Positions 10,778 to 20,266 of a stretch of 64,000 bases of DNA are shown here, piece by piece. Position 1 is the stretch's first letter. Each line of letters starts with the position of its first letter. Made by a program: the position numbers and the translations under genes. The DNA is taken from the NCBI GenBank assembly GCA_037893245.1, contig JBAIAA010000415.1, positions 868,001 to 932,000 of the forward strand, in the 5' to 3' direction. The notes below the pieces were generated by a model that saw only the letters and a program-made list of their open reading frames with translations, was not told the DNA's origin and did no database searches. The stretch is from Crossaster papposus (taxonomy: Eukaryota; Echinodermata; Asteroidea; Velatida; Solasteridae).

Positions 10778-11295
10778 GTTGTTAAACAGTTTCTTCCGTT
10801 GACTTTGGTGTTTCAAATCAATTGTTTTGGTTGCAGTTTTAATTTCAAAAATGGAAATACCGGGATTCGAACCTGGAGCTTCTCACATGCGAAGCAAGCG
10901 CTCTACCTCTGAGCTATATCCCCGTTGTTAAACTGTTTCTTACGTTGGCTTTGGTGTTTCAAATCAATCGTTTTGGTTAGAGAATTAATTTCAAAATTGG
11001 AGATACCGGGATTCGAACTCGGGTCTTCTCACATGCGAAGCGAGCGCTCTACCTCTGAGCTATATCCCCGTTGTTAAACAGTTTCTTCCGTTGGATTTGG
11101 TGTTTCAAATCAATCGTTTTGGTTGGAGTTTTAATTTCAAAAATGGAGATACCGGGATTCGAACCCGGGGCTTCTCACATGCGAAGCGAGCGCTCTACCT
11201 CTGAGCTATATGGCGGTCGTTAAACTGTTTCTTACGTTGGCTTTGGTGTTTCAAATCAATCGTTGTGGTTATACATGTAGAATTAATTTCAAAAA

Positions 11296-11367
11296 TGGAG
11301 ATACCGGGATTCGAACCCGGGGCTTCTCACATGCGAAGCGAGAGCTCTACCTCTGAGCTATATCCCC
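11296..11367 (-). tRNA. tRNA-Ala (CGC), T26 variant
   Basis: Same single change as at 1165; 4416 bp from 6880. Confidence 0.72.
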
Positions 11368-11739
11368 GTTGTTAAACTGTTTCTTCATTTGGCTTCGGTG
11401 TTTTAAATCAATCGTTTTGGTTATACAAATAATTTCAATAATGGAGAAACCGAGATTTGAACCACGGGGTTCTCACATGCGATGCGAGCGCTCTACCTCT
11501 GAGCTATATCCCCGTTGTTAAACAGTTTCTTCCGTTGGCTTTGATGTTTCAAATCAATCGGTTTGGTTGGAGTTTTAATTTCAAAAATGGAGATACCGGG
11601 ATTCGAACCAGGGGCTTTTCAAATGCGAAGCGAGCACTCTACCTCTGAGCTATATCCACGTCGTTAAACTGTTTCTTACGTTGGCTTTGGTGTTTCAAAT
11701 CAATCGTTTTGGTTATACATGTAGAATTAATTTCAAAAA

Positions 11740-11811
11740 TGGAGATACCGGGATTCGAACACGGGGCTTCTCACATACGAAGCGAGCGCTCTACCTCTGA
11801 GCTATATCCCC
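11740..11811 (-). tRNA. tRNA-Ala-like with anticodon CGU (Thr)
   Basis: Same changes as at 721; T5 kept. Confidence 0.55.
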
Positions 11812-12323
11812 GTTGTTAAACTGTTTCTTCCGTTGACTTTGGTGTTTCAAATCAATCGTTTTGGTTGGATTTTTTATTTCAAAAATGGAGATACTGGGAT
11901 TCGAACCCGGGGCTTCTCACATGCGAAGCGAGCGCTCTACCTCTGAGCTATATCCCCGTTGTTAAACAGTTTCTTCCGTTGACTTTGGTGTTTCAAATCA
12001 ATCGTTTTGGTTGGACTTTTAATTTCAAAAATGGAGATACCGGGATTCGAACCAGGGGCTTCTTACATGCGAAGCGACCGCTCTACCTCTGAGCTATATC
12101 CCCGTTGTTAAAGTGTTTCTTCCGTTGACTTTGGTGTTTCAAATCAATCGTTTTGGTTGGAGTTTTAATTTCAAAAATGGAGATACCGGGATTCGAAACC
12201 AGGGCTTCTCACATGCGAAGCGAGCGCTCTACCTCTGAGCTATATCCCCGTTGTTAAACAGTTTCTTCCGTTGGATTTGGTGTTTCAAATCAATCGTTTT
12301 GGTTGGAGTTTTAATTTCAAAAA

Positions 12324-12395
12324 TGGAGATACCGGGATTCGAACCCGGGGCTTCTCACATGCGAAGCGAGCGCTCTACCTCTGAGCTATATCCCC
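12324..12395 (-). tRNA. tRNA-Ala (CGC), exact consensus copy
   Basis: Identical to the reference copy; slot seven of the repeat that begins at 11442. Confidence 0.86.
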
Positions 12396-12475
12396 GTCGT
12401 TAAACTGTTTCTTACGTTAGCTTTGGTGTTTCAAATCAATCGTTGTGGTTATACATGTAGAATTAATTTCAAAAA

Positions 12476-12547
12476 TGGAGATACCGGGATTCGAACCCGG
12501 GGCTTCTCACATGCGAAGCGAGAGCTCTACCTCTGAGCTATATCCCC
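12476..12547 (-). tRNA. tRNA-Ala (CGC), T26 variant
   Basis: Same single change as at 1165. A tenth member at 12920 has a further T-stem change and is counted as damaged. Confidence 0.72.
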
Positions 12548-12767
12548 GTTGTTAAACTGTTTCTTCATTTGGCTTCGGTGTTTTAAATCAATCGTTTTGG
12601 TTATACAAATAATTTCAATAATGGAGAAACCGAGATTTGAACCAGGGGGTTCTCACATGCGAAGCGAGCGCTCTACCTCTGAGCTATATCCCCGTTGTTA
12701 AACAGTTTCTTCCGTTGGATTTGGTGTTTCAAATCAATCGTTTTGGTTGGAGTTTTAATTTCAAAAA

Positions 12768-12839
12768 TGGAGATACCGGGATTCGAACCCGGGGCTTCTC
12801 ACATGCGAAGCGAGCGCTCTACCTCTGAGCTATATCCCC
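12768..12839 (-). tRNA. tRNA-Ala (CGC), exact consensus copy
   Basis: Identical to the reference copy; the middle unit of the contracted three-unit block 12622-13065. Confidence 0.86.
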
Positions 12840-13363
12840 GTCGTTAAACTGTTTCTTACGTTGGCTTTGGTGTTTCAAATCAATCGTTGTGGTTATACAT
12901 GTAGAATTAATTTCAAAAATGGAGATACCGTGATTCGAACCCGGGGCTTCTCACATGCGAAGCGAGAGCTCTACCTCTGAGCTATATCCCCGTTGTTAAA
13001 CTGTTTCTTCATTTGGCTTCGGTGTTTTAAATCAATCGTTTTGGTTATACAAATAATTTCAATAATGGAGAAACCGAGATTTGAACCAGGGGGTTCTCAC
13101 ATGCGATGCGAGCGCTCTACCTCTGAGCTATATCCCCGTTGTTAAACAGTTTCTTCCGTTGGCTTTGATGTTTCAAATCAATCGGTTTGGTTGGAGTTTT
13201 AATTTCAAAAATGGAGATACCGGGATTCGAACCAGGGGCTTTTCAAATGCGAAGCGAGCACTCTACCTCTGAGCTATATCCACGTCGTTAAACTGTTTCT
13301 TACGTTGGCTTTGGTGTTTCAAATCAATCGTTTTGGTTATACATGTAGAATTAATTTCAAAAA

Positions 13364-13435
13364 TGGAGATACCGGGATTCGAACACGGGGCTTCTCACAT
13401 ACGAAGCGAGCGCTCTACCTCTGAGCTATATCCCC
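13364..13435 (-). tRNA. tRNA-Ala-like with anticodon CGU (Thr)
   Basis: Same changes as at 721; T5 kept. Confidence 0.55.
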
Positions 13436-13947
13436 GTTGTTAAACTGTTTCTTCCGTTGACTTTGGTGTTTCAAATCAATCGTTTTGGTTGGATTTTTTA
13501 TTTCAAAAATGGAGATACTGGGATTCGAAGCCGGGGCTTCTCACATGCGAAGCGAGCGCTCTACCTCTGAGCTATATCCCCGTTGTTAAACAGTTTCTTC
13601 CGTTGACTTTGGTGTTTCAAATCAATCGTTTTGGTTGGACTTTTAATTTCAAAAATGGAGATACCGGGATTCGAACCAGGGGCTTCTTACATGCGAAGCG
13701 ACCGCTCTACCTCTGAGCTATATCCCCGTTGTTAAAGTGTTTCTTCCGTTGACTTTGGTGTTTCAAATCAATCGTTTTGGTTGGAGTTTTAATTTCAAAA
13801 ATGGAGATACCGGGATTCGAAACCGGGGCTTCTCACATGCGAAGCGAGCGCTCTACCTCTGAGCTATATCCCCGTTGTTAAACAGTTTCTTCCGTTGGAT
13901 TTGGTGTTTCAAATCAATCGTTTTGGTTGGAGTTTTAATTTCAAAAA

Positions 13948-14019
13948 TGGAGATACCGGGATTCGAACCCGGGGCTTCTCACATGCGAAGCGAGCGCTCT
14001 ACCTCTGAGCTATATCCCC
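13948..14019 (-). tRNA. tRNA-Ala (CGC), exact consensus copy
   Basis: Identical to the reference copy; slot seven of the repeat that begins at 13066, and 1180 bp from 12768. Confidence 0.86.
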
Positions 14020-14099
14020 GTCGTTAAACTGTTTCTTACGTTGGCTTTGGTGTTTCAAATCAATCGTTGTGGTTATACATGTAGAATTAATTTCAAAAA

Positions 14100-14171
14100 T
14101 GGAGATACCGGGATTCGAACCCGGGGCTTCTCACATGCGAAGCGAGAGCTCTACCTCTGAGCTATATCCCC
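14100..14171 (-). tRNA. tRNA-Ala (CGC), T26 variant
   Basis: Same single change as at 1165; followed by the 9-bp spacer insertion before 14255. Confidence 0.72.
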
Positions 14172-14552
14172 GTTGTTAAACTGTTTCTTCATTTGGCTTC
14201 GGTGTTTTAAATCAATCGTTTTGGTTATACAAATAATACAAATAATTTCAATAATGGAGAAACCGAGATTTGAACCAGGGGGTTCTCACATGCGATGCGA
14301 GCGCTCTACCTCTGAGCTATATCCCCGTTGTTAAACAGTTTCTTCCGTTGGCTTTGATGTTTCAAATCAATCGGTTTGGTTGGAGTTTTAATTTCAAAAA
14401 TGGAGATACCGGGATTCGAACCAAGGGCTTTTCAAATGCGAAGCGAGCACTCTACCTCTGAGCTATATCCACGTCGTTAAACTGTTTCTTACGTTGGCTT
14501 TGGTGTTTCAAATCAATCGTTTTGGTTATACATGTAGAATTAATTTCAAAAA

Positions 14553-14624
14553 TAGAGATACCGGGATTCGAACACGGGGCTTCTCACATACGAAGCGAGC
14601 GCTCTACCTTTGAGCTATATCCCC
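14553..14624 (-). tRNA. tRNA-Ala-like with anticodon CGU (Thr), further decayed
   Basis: Same changes as at 721 plus an acceptor change (TAGAG for TGGAG on the plus strand, U72) and a D-loop change. Confidence 0.45.
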
Positions 14625-14844
14625 GTTGTTAAACTGTTTCTTCCGTTGACTTTGGTGTTTCAAATCAATCGTTTTGGTTGGAGTTTTAATTTCAAAAATG
14701 GAGATACCGGGATTCGAACCCGGGGCTTCTTACATGCGAGGCGAGCGCTCTACCTCTGAGCTATATCCCTGTTGTTAAACAGTTTCTTCCGTTGGCTTTG
14801 ATGTTTCAAATCAATCGGTTTGGTTGGAGTTTTAATTTCAAAAA

Positions 14845-14916
14845 TGGAGATACCGGGATTCGAACCCGGGGCTTCTCACATGCGAAGCGAGCGCTCTACC
14901 TCTGAGCTATATCCCC
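14845..14916 (-). tRNA. tRNA-Ala (CGC), exact consensus copy
   Basis: Identical to the reference copy; corresponds to 5852 and to the damaged copy at 10268. Confidence 0.86.
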
Positions 14917-15282
14917 GTTGTTAAACTGTTTCTTCATTTGGCTTTGGTGTTTTAAATCAATCGTTTTGGTTATACAAATAATTTCAATAATGGAGAAACC
15001 GGGATTTGAACCAGGGGGTTCTCACATGCGATGCGAGCGCTCTACCTCTGAGCTATATCCCCGTCGTTAAACTGTTTGTTCCGTTAACTTTCGTGTTTTA
15101 AATCAATCGTTTTGGTTAGAGAATTAATTTCAAAAATGAAGATACCGGGATTCGAACCCGGGGCCTCTCACATGCGAAGCGAGCGCTCTACCTCTGAGTT
15201 ATATTCCCGTTGTTAAACAGTTTCTTCCTTTGACTTTGGTGTTTCAAATCAATCGTTTTGGTTGGATTTTTAAGTTCAAAAA

Positions 15283-15354
15283 TGGAGATACCGGGATTCG
15301 AACCCGGGGCTTCTCACATGCGAAGCGAGCGCTCTACCTCTGAGCTATATCCCC
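15283..15354 (-). tRNA. tRNA-Ala (CGC), exact consensus copy
   Basis: Identical to the reference copy and the last exact copy before the decayed right edge of the array. Confidence 0.86.
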
Positions 15355-16598
15355 GTTGTTAAACAGTTTCTTCCGTTGACTTTGGTGTTTCAAATCAATT
15401 GTTTTGGTTGCAGTTTTAATTTCAAAAATGGAAATACCGGGATTCGAACCTGGAGCTTCTCACATGCGAAGCAAGCGCTCTACCTCTGAGCTATATCCCC
15501 GTTGTTAAACTGTTTCTTACGTTGGCTTTGGTGTTTCAAATCAATCGTTTTGGTTAGAGAATTAATTTCAAAATTGGAGATACCGGGATTCGAACTCGGG
15601 TCTTCTCACATGCGAAGCGAGCGCTCTACCTCTGAGCTATATCCTTGTTATTAAGCAGTTTCTTCCATTGACTTTGGTGTTTCAAATCAATCGTTTTGGT
15701 AGGTTTTTTAATTTCAAAAATGGAGATAACGGGATTCGAACCCGGGGCTTCTCACATGCGAAGCGAGCGCTTTACCTCTGAGCTATATCCCCGTCGTTAA
15801 ACTGTTTCTTACGTTGGCTTTGGTGTTTTAAATCAATCGTTTTGGTTGGAGAATTAATTTCAAAAATGAAGATACTGGGATTCGAAGCCGGGGCTTTTTA
15901 CATGAGAACCGAGCGCTCTACCTCTGAGCTATATCCCCGTTGTTACACTGTTTTTTCCGTTGGCTTTGTTGATGATTAAAATGAATCATTGGTTCTGAGA
16001 AACCGTGATTCGAACCCGGGTCGTTTCACATGCGAATCGAGCGCTCTATACCTCTGAGTTATATCTCCGTTGTTAAACTGTTTCTTACGTTGTTTTGTTC
16101 CGTTGGCTTTGGTTGTTCAAATTAATCGTTTTGGTTGGAGAATTATCTTCAAAAATGGAGATACTGGGATTCGAACCCGGGACTTATCACATGCGAAGCG
16201 AGCGCTCTACCTCTGAGCTATATCCTTGTTGTTAAACAGTTTCTTCCATTGGCTTTGGTGTTTCAAATCAATCGTTTTGGTTGGTTTTTTAATTTCAAAA
16301 ATGGAGATAACGGGATTCGAACCCGGGGCTTCTCACATGCGAAGCGAGCGTTTTACCTCTGAGCTATATCCCCGTTGTTAAACTGTTTCTTACGTTGGCT
16401 TTTTTTTTTTAATCAATCGTTTTGGTTGTATTTTTAATTTCAAAAATGGAGATACCGGGATTCGAACCCGGGGCTTCTCACATGCGAAGCGAGCGCTATA
16501 CCTCTGAGCTATATCCCGGTTGTTACACTGAATGTTCCGTTGGCTTTGGTGATGATTACAATGAATCGTTGGTTCGGAGAATTAATAAATCAAAATTT

Positions 16599-16613
16599 TG
16601 AGAAACCGTGATT
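16599..16613 (-). pseudogene. Truncated tRNA relic at array edge
   Basis: The plus strand reads TGAGAAACCGTGATT, the 3' end of a unit resembling the one at 15996, then diverges into unrelated sequence. It marks the right boundary of the array. Confidence 0.55.
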
Positions 16614-17073
16614 ATCTTGCAAAAGGCTCGCGTTTGCTTCTTTGGCGAAGTCACCTGTTCTCAAGAAGTACGCGAACCGTTCGTGAATAGCTTGAGAAAT
16701 TATCGGACGAACTTCGCTGCTTTCGCGAGACATGCGCGAGACATTTTCCAAATTGTCGGAATCTGTTTGGGGTTTCACGAAGATTTTGCGAAACATCACG
16801 CACGTCGTGAGTAGGTCGCGCGCATATGACGAAGCTTTAAAGACATTATCGAGGGCAAATCACGAGCAAATTACGAACCGGGATGCTGGAAAATTCGCCA
16901 GAAACTTTTTTTTAAATTAACGACAATTGACGGCGCTTCCGAACCCGGGCCCCGCGCATGTTTGGTTAACTTTTGGAGCCTAAAATACGATTGTTGGACT
17001 TTTTTTCGGCATTTGCATTCTTCGCAAATCGTTCGCGTGCCCAGTAAAAACCCACCCTTAATAAATCAAACTA

Positions 17074-17145
17074 TTCTGATACCGGGTTTTGAACTCGGGG
17101 CTTTCCACATGCGAACCGAGCGTCCCACCTTTGATCTATAACTAG
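17074..17145 (-). pseudogene. Diverged tRNA-Ala relic outside the array
   Basis: Aligns over its full 72 nt with the array consensus without gaps but with many changes; the anticodon loop TTCGCAT is unchanged while the acceptor 5' strand is lost. It lies 556 bp beyond the last array unit, so the array was once longer or this unit founded an older copy. Confidence 0.65.
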
Positions 17146-17239
17146 TCATTCTTGATTATGGGCCAGTCACAAATCAGTTGCGATGCGTCGGCGATGGGTA
17201 AAACCGGGAAATTTGAACAAAATCTTGAGACAGATCTCA

Positions 17240-17715
17240 CGATTTTGCACCCGTCGGAGGCGCTCTCCGGACGCCTGCGGCTTGTCGCAGATTTTTTAGG
17301 CATCGCCACACCCGTCGCGGTCCCCAACTTTGAACTTAAAATTTTAAGATTTCTCGCAAGATTTTTCACCCATTTTGGGCATCCCAGACACAATCTCCGA
17401 TGACCTACGATGCCCTCCGATTAATCGGAGGCGTCCTCCGAATAATCTGAGACTAGTCGCAAGATTCTGTGTGGGATTGGAAATTCAGGTTGAGATTCAA
17501 TGTCTGCGAGTGGTCTCCGGCGCCCTCCGACTGAATCGGAGGCGCCCTGCGACGATTCGTACGCTTTCTGTGATCGTCTCCGACGAATCGTACGGTGGAA
17601 TCGTAGTAAATCGCCGTGTATATAAGGGCGCCTCCGATCGGATCGCTAAAAGTTTGAGACGCTCTTGCTGCAGATATCGTCTCCGATGCAATCGGAGGCG
17701 ATCGGAGGCTAATCC
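17240..17715. repeat. Region rich in CTCCGA...TCGGAG palindromes
   Basis: At least five hairpin-forming motifs built on CTCCGAT/ATCGGAG(GCG) occur at about 17244, 17410, 17520, 17630 and 17680. The surrounding sequence is richer in GC and CpG than its AT-rich neighbours. Both strands are open over 80-150 codons, rich in Arg and low in complexity, which I attribute to the repeat rather than to coding. 17.9-19.1 kb holds nothing I recognise. Confidence 0.5.
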
Positions 17716-19125
17716 CACGATTTTTCGACAAAACCGGGTCAAAATCCTTGAAAAAATCTCAGACAATGTGACTGCTCCACTTTTATTAGGATTATTGCTA
17801 GGATTGTTCAAGGATTCTTGATTTTCTACGACGACCCCCGGCCAAACTAATCCCCGACAGATCGCCGACATTGTGACTGGGCCATTAGTCATCACATCAC
17901 ATCATCACAATGCATGTCTTGCTATGAATCTATACCTCGGGGGCTACTACAAAATAAACATAACATTTCCAATTGGGGCCGAGATTCGATTGGTCTAGTG
18001 TTACAGGACTGGGTTTTGTTTATATTGCCAAAATTAAGTCCGTGACCCTACCAGTAATGTTCTAGTGCGATATTATTAAACACCAAGCGCCAAAAACGAC
18101 GAGAAGCAAAGGGCAGCTGGCCTCGTATTATAAATACATTTGATAAACACGACTAAGTGTACGTGTACTGTAATCGCCAATTTCTTATTTAATGTAACCG
18201 TTTCAAGGTAAACCCATTCAGGTAATTTTGCGAAAATAATAAAACTTGATACAATACAGTGAATCAAAGTCGACAGAGTAAGCGAGCTACAAGGGAACCT
18301 AAATCTCAGCGATTGGTTACCATAGTGACCGGATACGGCTGGGAAAATTAAATGCAGATGTACATAATGTTCCAACCAGTGAGTCAAGGCATCAGATATA
18401 TATATTGCCATCGTGGGCGCGCTCTGATAAACGGAATAGGTTTAGTGGAGTAATACACGCGTCTGTGCACATTGGATTGGACCATTCATCATTCCGGGAT
18501 AAACAATCTCACAGATTAGGAACGCAATTAGAGAAAACGGTTCTTATTCTGATGTGAATGAAAATACAACCCATCTTGTGGGCCGAACTCGGAAAGGTTT
18601 TGGGAATTCGTGATAGATGGGCTTCGAAAAAAAACAAAAAAAAACCAATCAGGATCTGATATAAAAGGAATGGTAGGCCTATCGTGGGTTGAGTGGAGCA
18701 GAGTTAGATCGGACACGCGGCGCGCGCCTGTCATGTTTAAGGACCTGCACGTCCTAACAGTCGCTCTTTCTTGTCGAGCCAAGGCCACCCGTATTTGCCA
18801 GTTACACTTATAAGACCAAACACGAACAGATTGTTGCAACAGGGAAACAAAACATAATCTATTGACCCAATTTCGTAGCGCTTCTTTAAGTTTGGTGGCG
18901 ATTTTGTACTGAACACAGCCTCCTTCGTTTCATAGTAAACAGTAGCACAGAAGCCCAATTTTTATAGCGCTGCTTAAAAGCCCTTTTACACAGGGTGGCA
19001 ACTTGAACCTTTGTGCCTCCCTTGTGCGACCATAACATTTGCCAGGTCGCTGTTGGAGGCTCAAAGGAGAAGAATGGTTGCCTAGGCAGGGGCGTAGCGA
19101 CGGGTTGTGTGCATGCGTTTGTATT

Positions 19126-19301
19126 GACCGACAATCGTGGACGTCGGACAAAAGAATTGAGAGGCAAAAATGGTTCCACGATTGACACAACGTCTACGAT
19201 CCCAACTCGTGTAAAAATCCTATGGCGATCATCCGAGAAAGTTGAGGTACAAACAAAAGAGGTAAGACGGTTGGACAATGCCCCGTCCACGATTGCCGGT
19301 C
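19126..19301. mobile_element. MITE, copy 1
   Basis: About 176 bp starting GACCGACAATCGTGG and ending CCACGATTGCCGGTC, near-perfect 15-bp terminal inverted repeats, with no coding capacity. The neighbouring bases on both sides read TATT, a possible 4-bp target duplication. However, 15 bp to the left are also shared with copy 2, so the true left end is uncertain. Confidence 0.6.
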
Positions 19302-20183
19302 TATTATGACTGTCTGTGTGTATGTGGGCAAGGGAGGGAGGGGGGGGGGGGTGTCACGCCCAATCATTCTTTTATCTCAGTCGGCATTTCGAGCCTCAGT
19401 CGGCAACTTGACCACACAAACTCAGTGGACAAAATGGGACACAAAAAAACTATTAGTAATTCTCCCGCATACTTTAATCATCGTCTATCGTCAGGTGTAC
19501 ATTGACCCCCATTTTACCCTAAGTTATTGTGAGAGACTAGTGACCATTAGGCAGGTCACTGAAAGTTCAAAGTTACCACAGAACAGTAAATCCTAATGTC
19601 CTTACCTCTGTTCAAGTTCCCACAGAACTATAAATCTAAAAATCTTAACCTTGATTGGTGAAATAGGCATATACATTGTGTACACTACAGGGTGAGAGGA
19701 AAGTAGCCAGGAAATGCCTCAGATTGCACCACGGAGCATCTAGATTCTCGAACCTCATCACGCCGTTCTTCGCGCTCGCTCGGCTCCGATTCGGCAATTT
19801 CACTTGCACGCCCCCCCCCCCCCCCCACTCCCTCCCAATGACAATGTCCTTGCTAGGCCCATGTGCCTAGGCCGTTCAAAGGTGGTACACAGGCGGTTCA
19901 GATATCCCCATGGTTGCCCCAAATGTTCAAAACAATAAAATTAACTTTGATTTATCGACCGATCCAGTTGATTTGTCTTGTGATTGAAAGGCGCAAGTGC
20001 AACGCCAGAGCTAGCTTCGAACTTGAGAAGAGTGAAATTATAATTAACCTTGGTGATACGGTGGGGACCAGCAACCTATAAAGAATACTATATTAAGTTG
20101 ACCCATGTCCAGCACATTGTATAGATTGATGTAGGAATTCCAAGATCTAATCTAAACATGCACCAATTTCATTTTGTCTGCAG

Positions 20184-20266
20184 ATTGTCCATCACGTTGT
20201 CATGCAACATGGAGCTAGCCAATTTTCCCATGGACACACAGGAGTGTCAGATGATCATGATGAGCT
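20184..20266 (+). CDS. Channel exon: Cys-loop
   Basis: Acceptor TTTTGTCTGCAG, donor GTAAGTA. Encodes LSITLSCNMELANFPMDTQE and CQMIMMS, entered with the last base of a codon and left after one base (phase completes to Tyr in the next exon). Confidence 0.9.

Larger units (their letters stand above)
1..16518 (-). repeat. Tandem array of 113 tRNA-Ala-like units
   Basis: Every 146 or 152 bp the plus strand carries the reverse complement of a tRNA-sized unit, 72 bp when full length. Minus-strand units begin GGGGATATAGCTC and end TATCTCCA. I counted 113 units, all in one orientation. The spacer is about 74-80 bp and shared by all units. By class (lowest plus coordinate): 16 exact consensus and 9 with T26 (listed singly); 10 with anticodon CGU (listed singly); 17 terminator-less; 11 with damaged anticodon stem; 2 lacking the anticodon arm; 6 with A64 (3054, 4234, 7470, 8650, 11886, 13510); 7 near 3200, 4380, 7616, 8796, 9976, 12032, 13656; 6 with T53 (3346, 4526, 7762, 8942, 12178, 13802); 5 with C32 (867, 1755, 5706, 10122, 14699); 4 at 4818, 6592, 10998, 15575; 5 with T71 (2193, 6144, 10560, 15137, 15867); 3 at 6436, 10852, 15429; and 12 singletons (148, 1911, 2762, 9830, 10268, 11144, 12920, 15721, 15996, 16156, 16302, 16447). 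A dispersed SINE family is excluded by the head-to-tail order and absence of a SINE body. Confidence 0.95.

Noticed and set aside
846-16362. Many similar small plus-strand open frames of 63 and 75 codons (MNQGVLTCDASALPLSY...).
   Set aside because: They are antisense readings of the tRNA units and spacers; their similarity comes from the tandem repeat.
1-16518. CRISPR-like array.
   Set aside because: Regular spacing is present, but the repeated part is a whole folded tRNA with Pol III signals and the spacers are homologous to each other.
1-16518. tRNA-derived SINE cluster.
   Set aside because: No SINE body, no A-rich tails or target duplications, and strict head-to-tail order.
17375-17895. 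Arginine-rich open frames on both strands.
   Set aside because: Both arise from the palindromic CTCCGA repeats; no splice or start context.
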